Origin: Pocillopora verrucosa | Lineage: Eukaryota; Cnidaria; Anthozoa; Scleractinia; Pocilloporidae | Assembly (NCBI RefSeq): GCF_036669915.1 | Contig: NC_089324.1 | Location: 919,344 to 983,343 of the forward strand | Length of the DNA: 64,000 nt | Direction of reading: 5' to 3' | Shown: positions 24,901 through 36,205 of the stretch, one piece after another | Layout of the letters: each line of letters opens with the position of its first letter | Position numbering within the stretch: position 1 is the stretch's first letter | Notes under the pieces: generated by a model | The model's database searches: none | The model's input: the letters and a program-made list of their open reading frames with translations, nothing else | What the model was told of the DNA's origin: nothing | Position numbers and translations under genes: made by a program

Positions 24901-26409
24901 TATGTGCAGTTCTCCTGAACCATGGCAAATCGTTGGAAATGCATCATGCAAATTATTTGCCCTTTATTGACTCTTCCCATCATTAATTCGTTCCACTCTG
25001 TCTACTTCAAACCCCTGTGGGGTTGGAATCAAATGAGTTGCGCGGAATGGAGCGTTATTTATTTTTTTTTTGAAAAAAAGAAGAGCAAAATAGCTTTGCT
25101 TACCGATGAAATAGTACTCCTTCCCAGGCTCAAACTCCAACCCATCTGCGCCTACTGCGCTATACCGCTGAAATACTACCGTGAAGTAACGCAGTTGCAG
25201 CGGAGAGTCACACTTCATTAAAATTCTGTTTTGAGGTTTAGTAGTTTCTATTACGCATGTCTCGTATGCCTGTTCATCAACTATCCATAGATTTTCATAC
25301 ATTTTTTCCAGAGGAATGCTTCCCTCGACCGCTATCGGGATCATTGCGGGATTCGGGCACACAATCTTCACTTTACTCATTGGTAGAACTGCGAAAGAAA
25401 AGTTGTTTTGAAATCTGTGGAAAAACAAACAGCAGAAATTAATGAAAATAAGAATAAAACAGAACAATCCAGAAAATCAATTCTATCTTTAAAGTTTGGT
25501 TTCCTGTCAATTGCTTCCACCGATCAAGGTAGAAGAGACTAGCCATTATCGATCTCCTAGGGGGAGGGGAGAGGGGGGAGGGGGAAGGGGGGAGCGGGAA
25601 GCGGAGGGGGAATCGGGGGATTTCGGAGGGGGCAACTGCCAATAAGGGGGATAATTTGAATTCAGCAGAGCTTAATGGACGATCAGGTAAATTACATTGT
25701 GGCATAACCAATATCCTCTTATCCCCTCCGCAAGGCGATTGATCGTGATTCCTGAAGAAAGTGTTCTTCGTTAATTGCGGGCTGAAAAAAAATACACTGA
25801 AGAAATTGATAAATTGCGTTATTCAAGCTCTTCTTCTTGAAAGGAGCTGTATTTGCGCGGTATTGAATTTCCTTCGGCTTATTGCACCAACGTGGTAAGA
25901 GAAAACTCTGTTTGAATTGCCAGCCATCATGTGCATTCACTTTGAGTTAGAACAAACGTAACAGCTGTAGGAGGTAGTAACTTGAATACGAGATAAGAAC
26001 AGTAAAAACTTATCTTTTCAGTTTATAAATGTGTTTTGAATAATTCTGCTTCAGGGGATGAACTGTTCTGTTAAAGGTTACAATAGGTACGAATCAGATT
26101 ATAGTTTCTTGGAGCGAGTGTAACATTCATGCTCATTTTCAAGTTAATTTTTTTTTTGCGGTGTAAGATAAAATACTCATAGAAGTCCTATTGTAAAACG
26201 GCAATATGGACTTTTTATAGCGACCCTGCAGGCAATAACCCTTTAAGCAAAAGGGTAAGCATAAAACTTTTATTTTGTCAGATTTGTCTAATAACCACTT
26301 ACATTGGGTTAAGATCCGTCCATTCTACCGATGGATAAATTTTGTGCAGCTGCGATTCAGCAAACAGTAAATGTAAATGCAAAATTAAAACACGGCGAAG
26401 AATACTCAT
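21996..26409 (-). CDS. ephrin-domain + fibrinogen-related-domain secreted protein A, 514 residues
   Basis: Minus-strand exons: 26303-26409, 25104-25414, 24695-24796, 23940-24068, 23266-23505, 22528-22914 and 21996-22264. Intron phases are 2,1,1,1,1,1; total 1545 nt with stop TGA. Exon 1 gives a signal peptide (MSILRRVLILHLHLLFAESQ) and EWTDLNP. Exons 2-3 form an ephrin receptor-binding domain with IVCPNP, MYENLWIVDEQAYETC, MKCDSPLQL, LEFEPGKEYYFI and GGRCATHNMRMKVYVC. This order and all four canonical ephrin cysteines match the family. Exons 4-5 are a Ser/Thr/Pro linker starting DPKC, with an amphipathic segment near LWAQVMNMSEQLTAVQNRL. Exons 6-7 form a FReD: NCTALYNAG, SGIYTINPEDG, YCDQTTAEGGWTVLQKRFDG, GEFWLGLDRIHRL, Ca-site-like QDQDND, HCAKL, GWWHGVCHKASLNGLY. 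No transmembrane or GPI-type tail follows, so the product is predicted to be secreted. It is a paralogue of 58304-63408. Confidence 0.92.
24417..24660. repeat. G-rich dispersed repeat (family 3) in intron of ephrin-FReD gene A
   Basis: Begins TTATCGCCTGGGGGTGAGGG and contains GATATCATGGTTTCCAGGGG, a 14-G run near 24581-24594 and a C-rich right end. It lies between the exon encoding the ephrin G strand (24695-24796) and the linker exon (23940-24068). No coding content. Confidence 0.6.
25540..25740. repeat. G-rich dispersed repeat (family 3), second intronic copy
   Basis: TATCGATCTCCTAGGGGGAG is followed by a 100-bp G-rich run and a right end CCCCTCCGCAAGGCGATTGA, complementary in style to the GCC-type start of other copies. 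It is located in intron 1 of ephrin-FReD gene A. Confidence 0.6.
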
Positions 26410-26894
26410 GATACTCCGATAAAAAGAACTAAATGATTATTAAGCAGACGTTTTGTTCGGGTTAATTTGTGTGACGTGTTTTACACGGAGGTGCGACCTA
26501 CGAAGCCGCGTTCTTATCGAAGTGGTTTTAAGTGGCTGGTAACAACAAGTATCGATTCGGAAATTTTCAAAGTTAATTCTCTAGTGTTTTATGGTTTCCT
26601 TTGGAAAAATCGTGCATCTCATGCGCAGGATACTCTTTCATATATATTTGTGTTGTGAATCAGCAATTAGAGCAATTGTGTTCAAGATGAAAATGAATAT
26701 TACCGTTTATTTTCATTTCGGTATAAATTATTGGAATTGAAATATCTTTTCCCTCTCTTTATGGACAAGGAAAATCTTCAAAGAAATTTTGCGCGAGAGG
26801 TTATACAAAGCAATAGAAGAAACTGCGATAAAATAAATTTGTCTAATATATTCGTTTCAATATGAATCATCACAGATCATCTTTTTTACATAGA

Positions 26895-26903
26895 GAGGGG
26901 GGA

Positions 26904-26938
<35 letters not shown>

Positions 26939-27055
26939 GGTGTTAAGAGATTTTTTTGGTTCTATCAAATGAGTTGATAATATTATTTGGCCTCCGTAGA
27001 GAGCTGCTAAGGCTGACGTTTTGAGACACCGTTAGCCCGTCGAAAAAGCGACCAG
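26895..27055 (-). mobile_element. degenerate Penelope-type hammerhead repeat
   Basis: Starts AGTTTCTAAAGAAACTGTGG, TGCTGCGTCGGTGGG and continues through GAGTTGATAATATTATTTGG to a decayed hammerhead segment (GGCTGACGTTTTGAGACACC, GTTAGCCCGTCGAAAAAGCG). It has many substitutions relative to the young copies, so it is an old insertion. Confidence 0.55.
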
Positions 27056-27412
27056 TTGATAAAAACAAATCATCTTTTTTGAAGCTAATTTTAAATCAAG
27101 AAAGTAACATGCAGTGATAATCACATCATTTGATACGAGTCATGAAAAACCATGCTGCAGAAATCCTTAGGTTTGACTGAGCATAGCTTAATTTTTTCTT
27201 TTCCTCTATGCTTTACGACTGATTGTGAAAACGTACCACAAGTTTAAGGCTCGTATGGTGGTTAAAGGCGGGCAAATATTACCTCCGATGGTTTATAACT
27301 TAGACCATTTTTAAGGCGTACTGATTCGGTTCGTTTGCAGAGTTTATTGTGTTAATTTCTGCTTAGATCAAATTCAAATGGCGTCAACCAAATATCTGTT
27401 CATCGTTTACAC

Positions 27413-27585
27413 CAAGGCGTGAGGTAACTTTTTAAAGGAACTGCGGTATATTGCGACGGTGGGGGTAACGCTTGATAGTTTGGTTCTATCAACTGAGTTG
27501 ATAATGTAATTTGGCCACCACAGGATAGTTTCCATGGCTGACCTTCCGATCGTTGGTCCTCCGTCAGAACTCTGACAATGGGCTA
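27413..27585 (-). mobile_element. degenerate Penelope-type hammerhead repeat, second old copy
   Basis: GAGGTAACTTTTTAAAGGAA, GACGGTGGGGG, AACTGAGTTGATAATGTAAT and GGCTGACCTTCCGATCGTTG follow the family order, but the catalytic-like positions are mutated. It lies about 360 bp from the copy at 26895-27055, in the same orientation. Confidence 0.5.
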
Positions 27586-30500
27586 ACGTTCGAATGGTTA
27601 TAATAATTATCATGATATCCGCTTTGCTATTGTCTTTGGCATTTTGTCAGCTATCGCCCAGAACTATAAATTCGTTTAAATCTCGACTCAAATCTGCGTG
27701 TAACGGCTTTTTTAATTCTGAATGGATGCACCTCGTTGTGGCAGTGCTACCTTCAAAGTGTTCTCAATTGGGTTGGTGTCCTTTAGAGCAAGATTAAATT
27801 ATTTCAGATAACCTACTAAATCTTCCTTATGTGAAAAAATGCACAAGAACTGAAAGGGTAACCAAAAAATCAGAAATCGTGACAACCGCACGTTTTTTTA
27901 TATAAACTTTGTTATGAACAAACATACCTCCAGCAAATTATTGAGTACCACAAAATCCGTTATGAATTCTAGTGAATCTTTGCAAATGTTTCCACACTTT
28001 GACAAGCACTACTCAGTTCTAAAGTTAGAAGACATTTCTTCATCGAAAAGTTCTTTAGATTATTGCCAACAAGTTGAAGTTCCTGAGAACATTTAAGTCG
28101 AATATATGGCCTACCCTAACAAAGCTTAAACCACGTAATTAAGATCAAATAAACTGCATGATGCAACTTACGCTGGGCTGTGTGAGTCCCACAAGATCGA
28201 AGGATTGTTCCAAAAGGCTTGGACAAGAATCAGGCCACATCCAAATAAAATGCATATGATCTGAAAGAGTTTTAGTTTGGGGAAATTTTCCATTTCCACT
28301 TGCCTATTAAGATGCCGTGTTCCTCTCTGATCAGTGTGCTCAGAAAACGTCTTTCAATTTCACGAGATTTAATTTTAATAACAAAGAAATTAACGACGGT
28401 CTTATATCAATATGTTATGCGCAATGTAAACACTGATCATCGGATTAGTGCAAACAAGTTACTTTGATGAATTCATTATTTTCTTGTGCGCTATACATAA
28501 ACAGACAGATTTGCAAACAGACAACCTTTCTGTTGTTATTTAAGAGGGCAGTCATTGCTTATCGCCTGTGAGATCGGAGGATTTTGGGGGGATCATATGG
28601 TTTTCAGGGGTGTGTCAACTAGACACACATACTATCAGTCTAACTTGTGCATTCTGGGAAAAATTCGTTTTGTGAGGGTGGCAAATAGAAAAGAAAACAC
28701 CGAAGATCGCGTTAGGATAGTCGGGTCTCTTTCTTCCCCTTATAAAATCTCTTCGCAAATTGAGAAACCTTTTAATCAAAATCTTTGGACGTTGAGGAAC
28801 AAAAGAGAAAGAAAGGAGAAATTCTAACTTGCGGCCGATGGATTCCCGCGGGTATCGGGATAGGTCCTTCTCGAGTACCAGTCTCTCGCGTTTATTCGCG
28901 AGAAGCCTGGTTGATTCAGGCGGAAATTCTTTGTATTTGGGGTTTTAATCTGGTCCTGTTTCCGCAAAAGATCTCAGAAAAGATCTCCTAAGTTCCACTA
29001 CTAAAGCTACCATGCCAAGGCGATCTTCAAGCATCAGGAATTACAGACAGAGTTGACAACAACGAGCGAATTACTCTGGAGGACCTCTGCCACACCTGCT
29101 GGCTGCGATAACATTCTTATTTCATGACCGTCAACACCTGTGCAGCAAGCACTGATAGCAGAATCTTACTTTTGGGCGAGGACGATAACCTTTGAGAGGC
29201 AAAACAGGTGAGCGTAAGGAAAACTCTTAACTTGTATTCCGCTTCGTAGATGAACTTTTTTTTTAATGTTTGAGCAGAGAAGTTCTGATGTAAACATGTG
29301 ATTGCATACACCATTGTTAAAAAGATTTTGTTTACATCACGATCTTACTGTTACTGTATGCGTGCTGTACCTCTCCAAGGTCAAAGAATGTGAAGCCTTT
29401 TTTCTCACTTTTTTATCAAGCCGGGCTTGCCTTCTTGTTGCCCACATTCAAGAAGAAATTGCGGTTTATCCTCAGTGTATTTTTGGAGAACGAATAATGT
29501 TATTTTTTTTATTTAAAAGTCTTTAATTTTAATGATAAGACTTGATCGAAGAGACTCTTATTTGATATTATAAGTATAATGCTAGGTAATTCTTGAAGCT
29601 AGCTCTGGTCCTTGCCAGCTAAAAACAAAATAAGTTGTTCTGTTATTTTCTCAAGGGGATTAAATGTCCTATAGTAAAGATCTTTTAGGATTGATCAGCT
29701 AGCTTGGAACCATTCTTTGTGAAATTGTTGACGTGTCCCAGGTGAAATTATTAGGGAAAGCTTACAAGGCTCCAAACCATGTGCCTTTTAAAGTAGTATC
29801 TTGGCAATGTAGAGTTATAAAATGGAAGCAATTAGAAAAAGAGGGAGTGAAAAGAAAACAGTAATCACCAAAGAAAAAAGGTGCTATGTTGCATGACATG
29901 TCTGGAAATTGTTTATTGAAATTCCAGCAATAGCTAATACAACTGAAGACAAATTGTGGCAAATTCTTTATAAAGAAAATTTAAGGGTATCTGCAGTAAT
30001 GTTGTAGGTAAATGTTCATGTATTTAAAATTTGACCACAAACACTATGTTCAATTTAGATTGCTAAATTGACAACTTTCTCGGTAAATTTACTGCCCAAA
30101 AATATGTCCTACCAAAACTGTAGCAGCTGGGAGCACTGGTTTAAGATCTCATGTTTGAAAATGACATGCTAATTATTATTTTGCACTCATTGAGTAGAAC
30201 TGTGTGTTAAGTTCCTACTACATAGTTGGCAGGTTCATCAAAAGGTGCATTTTTGATCATAGCTGGAGCTCACTAGACAGGCTAACAATTATATTTTTAT
30301 AAACAAATTTGATGAAATATCCTTTTTCTCTTTTTTTGAATCGAGCAGTGACTTTCTTCACATATATAAACTGTTTCCATTCTTGTCCATGGAAAATAGC
30401 AGATTGCCTCAAGATGTTACAGAACAGTTCCTAAAAATAATTCTGAAAATTTTTCATTGAGCTGTGAGTTCCCCATTTTATATAAACTGTTTCCTAGAGT

Positions 30501-31261
30501 TAGAAAAATTGAGTGAAATGTGAATTTAATTGTAGCAGTTCTCAGGAAAATGAACTAGAATTTATCTTAGTTTCAAAGCATTTAATTTTTTTCTTTTCAT
30601 TGGCATTAGAATCTATCACATGACCTGCCAATAGCTGCTTACAAATAATGATCTGTTCCTGCAAAATGTCATTTAACTGAATTTTGTTTCTGATTTCTGC
30701 TCATGGGTAGCTGTGTCCATGCTTGTTTGTGGAAAATAGCAGGTTGCCTGAAAATGTTAATGAGCAGTTCCTTAAAAAATAATTCTAAAAAGTAAATTCA
30801 ATGATCAAAATGTCAAAACAATTATTATAATTGAACTTGGCTGTGGCAAAATATTATAATTTGTCAGTGTCTCCATGAATATGACTATTTCCCACAGCCT
30901 TTGGAATCTGCAACTAATTGAACTGCATGAGATTTTTTAAAACCTTGTTATTATAAATGATTGCTAACCCTTCAACTCCCAAGATCTTACTGTTAATTCT
31001 CCACTATAGCTGTGACACATTTCCATGGTGTTAGATCAAGATAACAACTTCTGCCTGATAAGTTTGAATTTTCTTATTACCTCAATGTTTGGATATTATG
31101 GGGAGAAGTTACATTTTAATAACTTCTGAAAGTTAAAGGCTAATAAAACTTGATGTGCAATATTAAAGCATTCATCTCCAGAAATGAACACCAAAAAAAA
31201 AGGGAAATTCTACCATTGCTTAGATTTGTTTCAGATAATTATTTCATTATTATGGCTTAAT

Positions 31262-31470
31262 TCAGCTGATTGACCCTTACACCCCTAGAGTGACTAGCAT
31301 CTAATTTCTCCTTACAATATCACCTCTGAATCACACATTAAGGTCATGAGAATAAAAGAAATGATCTCCAACTGAAGAACCTCTTGATTGTGAAACAAAT
31401 TCTCCTAATGTCAGCACCTTATGGATGAATGTGCAGAGATCATTATGGAGAATATGCAATCCATACTGAT
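31262..31470. mobile_element. MITE family 1 copy
   Basis: Shares AGTGACTAGCATCTAATTTC, TCCTTACAATATCACCTCTG, AAGGTCATGAGAATAAAAG and GATCATTATGGAGAATATGC with the copies at 6197 and 52434. The left end is near TTGACCCTTACACCC; the right end is eroded. It carries no ORF. Confidence 0.65.
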
Positions 31471-31493
31471 GAAAGTTTCTTATTTTATTTTAG

Positions 31494-31550
31494 ATCAAGT
31501 TTACAAACATACCTGGCAACTTTCAGTTTATTGTGGCATCAGTTTACTGG
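31494..31550 (+). CDS. candidate upstream coding exon of the trichohyalin-like gene
   Basis: A 57-nt segment framed by a good acceptor (TTATTTTATTTTAG) and a strong donor (GG|GTAAGTG). In phase 1 it is open (QVYKHTWQLSVYCGISLL) and leaves one base, which is what the coding exon starting at 32630 needs. It has no homology support, so it may equally be a 5' untranslated exon or a chance fit. Confidence 0.3.
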
Positions 31551-32506
31551 GTAAGTGATTTCAATGTTGGCTTTTGTATACTGATTGCTTAATGTTTATA
31601 GATTTGAGGAAAATATAGCCATATACAATAGTAAAATGAATGAGGAATACTTTTTGCTTGGGTCATGTTACATATGGCTTTTGTTCTTATTTATTACTTT
31701 AGACATGCAGAAAGTAACTATCAGTTGAGTGTCAGTTGCCATGCTATCTGATGTTCATGGCACTAGTGCTCAGTCTTTTGATTGGTGTTTTAAGAAATTG
31801 GTTTGTCTTTAATATTTAATTGATTTGTGTTTTCAATTGGTAAATTCACTTGTGTCTTGGGAAAACTTCTTTGTGTTTTGGTACATGAAACTGGTTTTGT
31901 GTTTGGTCCTTTTGGGCTACCATAGAAAAATTTTCAAATCAGGAGAAGCGATCAAAGCTATAACAGCATTTTATCTACAAGTGAAGCCTCAGGGTCAATC
32001 ATCACTCTTCATCTGTAGTGCAATCACCCATGATGTAATTGATATTCAGTTTGTGACCTGATTCCTTTATGGTCAACAAAGAACTCAATCGCAATGAAAT
32101 TTGCCTCTCCCTCATCAAAGATTTTCAAAGGAAGGTTACCTGTGAAGATCATTCTTTGCATGTTTTTTTGGTGGTTGGCTTTTTCTGAATTTTTTTAAAA
32201 TAATCATTAGTCTAATGATCATAATCTGAAATTAAATCGTGTGCTCTTCCAATCATTCTTGTTTTTGACTAATTCCTTCCCCCTCCCTATTGGCGGAGAA
32301 CAGCATTTTGGTTGGGGAGAAATTCAGCCAAGACCCTCAAACTCTGACCCTATAAAGACCTTGAAAACCACACTTTGTTTGGCAGTACAAATAACCCCCC
32401 ACCTCCCCTCCCTTCCCACCTCTTTGGTCAAGGAGAGGAATATAGTTCTGGTAACGCAACGGACTCGGGCACTATCATGTCACGTTACTTGACGTAATGT
32501 GCATGT

Positions 32507-32592
32507 AACTTAACGCTACCTCATGCAACGTGGTGTAACGCAATGTGGTGTAACGCAACGTGGTGTAACGCAACGTGGTGTAATGCAACGTG
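32507..32592. repeat. 15-bp minisatellite (GTAACGCAACGTGGT)n
   Basis: About four to five imperfect copies of a 15-bp unit, most regular at 32530-32592. It ends only about 40 bp before the splice acceptor of the trichohyalin-like exon. Confidence 0.8.
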
Positions 32593-32629
32593 AATTCATG
32601 AGTTCATTAGACATTTTTGGCTTTTTTAG

Positions 32630-34518
32630 CTTCATTTACGGAAGACTTCGATAAAGAAATGACTGAACACACGGATTCAACTGAGCACGATGCTTTAGCT
32701 TCGGTAAATGCAGATTTTGTGAACAGTTTATTGAATGTAAAGCGGGAGAGAGATAAAGCGATATCCAATGAGGTGAGATCGCAGGTGCAAAACGAGTGCA
32801 AAGCTTTTGGCGGCGAGGAGTTGGCGAAACAGAAATGGGACGATGCGGCAAAAATGATCGCTTTTCAGAGAGCCAAGGAGAAAGAAGGAACAGAGAACAG
32901 TGAAAGTAAAAGGAACAAGTTACAACAGGAACAGAAGAGATTGAAGGACGATTGGATGCGAGAAGAAACAGAAAAGAAACGGCAGCTGGAAGAACTTCGC
33001 CAGGTTGAGAAAAACAAGGCGAAAGAAGAAGCAGATAAACTGATTTCTCTGGAAATGCAAAAACGGATAGAGACCGAAATGGCTAAGCAACAAGAAACAA
33101 AAGATGTTTTTGCTAAAGAACAAGAACGTAGATTACAGGAGGAAGCGAAGCAGGCAGCTGAAGAACAGAAACGGCTGGAAAAGCAAAAAGAGGTGGAGAG
33201 GGAAAAATTGAAACATTTGGAACAGGAAATGGAACGCGCGGAACACGAGCAGAAGCGTAAACTGGAAGAGCAGAAGAAACAGGAAGAAGATTGGGTTCAG
33301 TTTGCACAAGAGATGAAACAGAAACAAGATGAAAAGACCAGAGAAGAAGCTGAGAAACAGCGACAATGGCAGAGGGATAAACATAAAGAAAATGAAGAGA
33401 TTAGTCAGTTTGTGGAAAGACGGAAAGCTTTGGAATCACAGAGAAGGAAAATGTTTGATGAGGAAAGGGGCAAGACATCCGAGGAGGCCCGCTTGTTGGA
33501 GTCGGGTGTACGACAACAGTTTTTGGCGAAGCAGGAAAAGGTCATCACGGAATTGTTACAAAATGATCCTGTGAAGGATGAGGTCAGAAAGCGAGAGGAA
33601 GCGGAGATAAAGAGAAAAGAGTGCGAAGAGAGAAGGCAAGAAGATGATAGGAGAAAGCTAGAGCTTGAAAAGCAGCTAATGGCTGTGGAGAAGGAAAAGA
33701 GGGAAAAGGAGCAAAGGACGAAAGAGGAGGAATGGAAAAAATATCTTGATCAATTGAAACAGAAAGAAGATGAAAAAGTTCAGAGGGATACTGAACAACA
33801 AAAGCGTATGGCAGAACAGAGAAAAGAGGACGAGCAGAAAGCTGCTGAGATGGCCGAAACACAACGACGTGCCAGGGAACAACGTCGTAAAGAAGAGCAC
33901 GAAGCTATGAAGACTGCGGAAAGACGACGGCTCGAACAAGAGCAGAAACGCAAAGAACTCGAACAAGAACGCGAAGAATCAAAGAAAAGAGTGTTACTTC
34001 AAGATCAGGAGAAAAGAGAACAAGAAAGAGCCAAGCAAGAATTAGCGATGCGTAAACAAGAGCAGGAGGAACGGTTGAAAGAAGCTAACAAAGAAAAGCA
34101 AGAACAAGAAGCACGAAAGCTTTTAGAAGTTCAGCGAAAGAGGCTTGAACAAAGCGAGACACAAGCTGCTGTGAACGAGGCGGAGCTTCTTGAGCAGAAG
34201 AGCAGGAAGGATGAAAGGTCCAAAGGGGCAATTGACAGTGGGAAGATGCTGTTGGAGGAGACTCGCAGGTTAGAAGAGAAGTTTCGGGAAGAGGCGGAGA
34301 GGAAGAAACGAGAACACGTGGAAATGCAGAAGAAGGAGTTACTGGCCATGAAAGAGGCTGAAAATGAGCTGATGAGACGAGCGCAAGCTCTGAAAAAGCA
34401 AAGTTCGTTCCGCAATGATCAGCAAGCTTCTTCTTCAGCTGGTACAGACAACGGAGGAGATAGATCACGAGGAGAACGTAAGAAAGGATTTTTTGCGTCA
34501 CTTTTTGGGTGTAAATAA
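32630..34518 (+). CDS. trichohyalin-like, highly charged alpha-helical protein (last exon)
   Basis: The frame is open from acceptor CTTTTTTAG (AG at 32628-32629) to TAA at 34516-34518, about 629 residues. The first in-frame ATG is at 32660 (MTEHTDSTEHD), and one or more upstream exons may add to the N-terminus. From about residue 50 to 590 the chain is almost entirely Glu, Lys, Arg, Gln, Ala and Leu, with repeated short motifs (REEAEKQRQW, KRKELEQEREE, EEARKLLEVQRKRLEQ) and almost no Pro or Gly. This predicts a long single alpha helix or coiled coil of the trichohyalin/caldesmon style. The tail changes character: SSFRNDQQASSSAGTDNGGD, then a basic-hydrophobic end GERKKGFFASLFGCK, which could be a membrane or protein-docking motif. 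A structural or cytoskeletal role is inference; low complexity prevents a family name. Confidence 0.8.
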
Positions 34519-35369
34519 TAGTTAATCGTTTTGCGTGACAAGATCGTGGGTCAAACACGACAGACAAGTTCCAAATTTGAATGCGCTAAACCTTTTATAC
34601 CTTAATATCAGTACCGATATTCTCCATAATCCTCTTCATACATTTTCTTTGGTACTGACAAGGAGAATTTGTTTATCAATCAAAGCTTGGCTTAGGTTGG
34701 TGTTCATTTCCTTCATTTTTTGTGGCGCAGTAAAAAGCGCCAAGCATTTAATTAAGTGGCTAAATCAAACGAGTTTACGCAATGTTCTGGCAAAAAATTT
34801 TACATATAAGAATTTTCAACCTAGAATCGTCATGGTCAATTTTGTAAAACTGTTTTATCAATGTCAGCGTCGAATAGGAAAAACGTTTTGTTATGAGATT
34901 TTCTCAAAGAAGAAGTTGCTCGAGGTATAGTAAATAACACACTGTATGTCATTGAGCGAAACTTAAAAATATTTGAATTATACGCCCTATAAAATTTCCG
35001 GAGTTTATATCACTAAGTGAAAATTTTTTCTTGATGAATTTTCATTAAAATTTAGGAAGACGATTTCTACTATCGAATAAAATATTGCTGAGGTGTTCAA
35101 GAATACTCAGAGAACGTCGCGTGAACAGCTTGTGATGAGGACAACTTGTTTCTTTGAGAGAAACTGTTACAGACTGTTTCCTCCAAGCGAACTTTGCATA
35201 AGTCGCAGCGCTATTCCTAAGATAACGCGGAATGTCTTGGGATCTTCTTCTAATGGTTTTCTTGCACGTAAATTATCTATGCCTCATGATGAGGAAAAAT
35301 CAAATTAATTTGTCTGCTTTGAATACTGCTGACATGTTAAAATATATAAAGGTTATATTTCAGGGACCA
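34519..35369. other. downstream of the trichohyalin-like gene
   Basis: Presumed 3' untranslated and intergenic DNA. Open frames here (for example 34535-34930) lack codon bias and domain signals. Nothing else was identified. Confidence 0.4.
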
Positions 35370-35640
35370 GTCGTTTTTTTATCGCGGGGGAGGGGGGGGG
35401 TGGAGGTTGGAAGATTTTGGTTATGTCGCGAAAATGTGCTGTAATATTCTTGTTCCCCTCCCCCCCCTTATTTCCAGTTAATTGGCAGTCATTTTTCTAC
35501 CATCCCTCTTTTTACTTTGTTGGCAGTGAGATATTTCCCCTCCATTCCCTGAGAAAACCATGAGATACCCAAAATCCTCCTTCGCCCCCCCTTCCCCCCC
35601 CCGCTAAGGCGAGAAATAATGACTGTTCTCTTAGTAATAT
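35370..35640. repeat. G-rich dispersed repeat (family 3) with complementary ends
   Basis: Left end TTTTTTTATCGCGGGGGAGG; right end CCCCCCCCGCTAAGGCGAGA then AATAATGACTGTTCTC. It is G-rich then C-rich and could form a hairpin. Internal block CCCTGAGAAAACCATGAGAT is the complement of the CATGGTTTTCAGGG block in other copies. Confidence 0.65.
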
Positions 35641-35813
35641 AAACACAACTTATATTATGAGCATAATGTATTTGTCTGTGTCTTCCTTATGGTAAGTTTT
35701 GTAATAGTATATACCAAAAAAAAATCAATTAGTTTAAAGAGTTACGAACTGAATATAAAACCACTGGTGTCAGTGTTCAAAATTACATTTTGTTATGGAG
35801 TTATAATGAAAAT

Positions 35814-36205
35814 GAGACCAATCATTTTAAGCAGTATATGGCAGTTTCAGACCTTTCCCTACATCTAGGCAGTTCGGAAAGCCGCCAAACTCTAGATCAA
35901 AGATTCATTTTTCAAATCGGCGCTCTTAATCCCCACGATATCAACGAACGCTTTTTATTTCACTAATTTGTTCTTGTTTTCTCGTCACCATATTCCCACC
36001 TATAGCGTGGCTCCATTTTCTGAATATAAACACACACATAACCCACTATTCCTCCGTTTGCTCTGACGAAGGGCTAACGCCTGAAACGTCAGCTCTGAAA
36101 CTCTTAACGGTGGCCAATTTACGTTATCAACTCAGTTGATAATACTAAATTACCTTGTTATACTCTCCCACCGACGTAGCACTACAGTTTATTAAGAAAC
36201 TTACC
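35814..36205 (+). mobile_element. Penelope-like element 3' end: endonuclease C-terminus, hammerhead-like motif, tail
   Basis: An open frame 35814-35966 ends in TAA and encodes about 50 residues with the layout of a Penelope GIY-YIG endonuclease C-terminus (ETNHFKQ, then RQTLDQRFIFQIGALNPHD and NERF). About 93 nt after the stop comes the hammerhead-like core (36059-36093: CTGACGA, stem GGGC/GCCT, GAAAC, GTC). The family tail follows (GGTGGCCAATTTACGTTATC, ACTAAATTACCTTGTTATAC, CAGTTTATTAAGAAACTTAC). The upstream reverse-transcriptase part is missing, so this is a 5'-truncated, dead copy. It shows that the dispersed hammerhead repeats are the 3' parts of a Penelope-like family. Confidence 0.7.

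Larger units (their letters stand above)
26410..31261. other. long gene-poor region with old repeats
   Basis: No coding exon could be supported. It contains two degraded hammerhead-family copies (26895-27055, 27413-27585) and a partial G-rich repeat (28540-28625). It also holds a diverged pair of about 70 bp (30380-30445 and 30715-30790, sharing GGAAAATAGCAG and TTGCCTGAAAATGTTA-like blocks). The likely promoter of ephrin-FReD gene A is just above 26409, but no clear element was seen. Confidence 0.45.

Noticed and set aside
32636-34567. Several long minus-strand ORFs opposite the trichohyalin-like exon
   Set aside because: Antisense shadows of the repetitive Glu/Lys codons; their Phe/Leu/Ser-rich translations are the expected complement.
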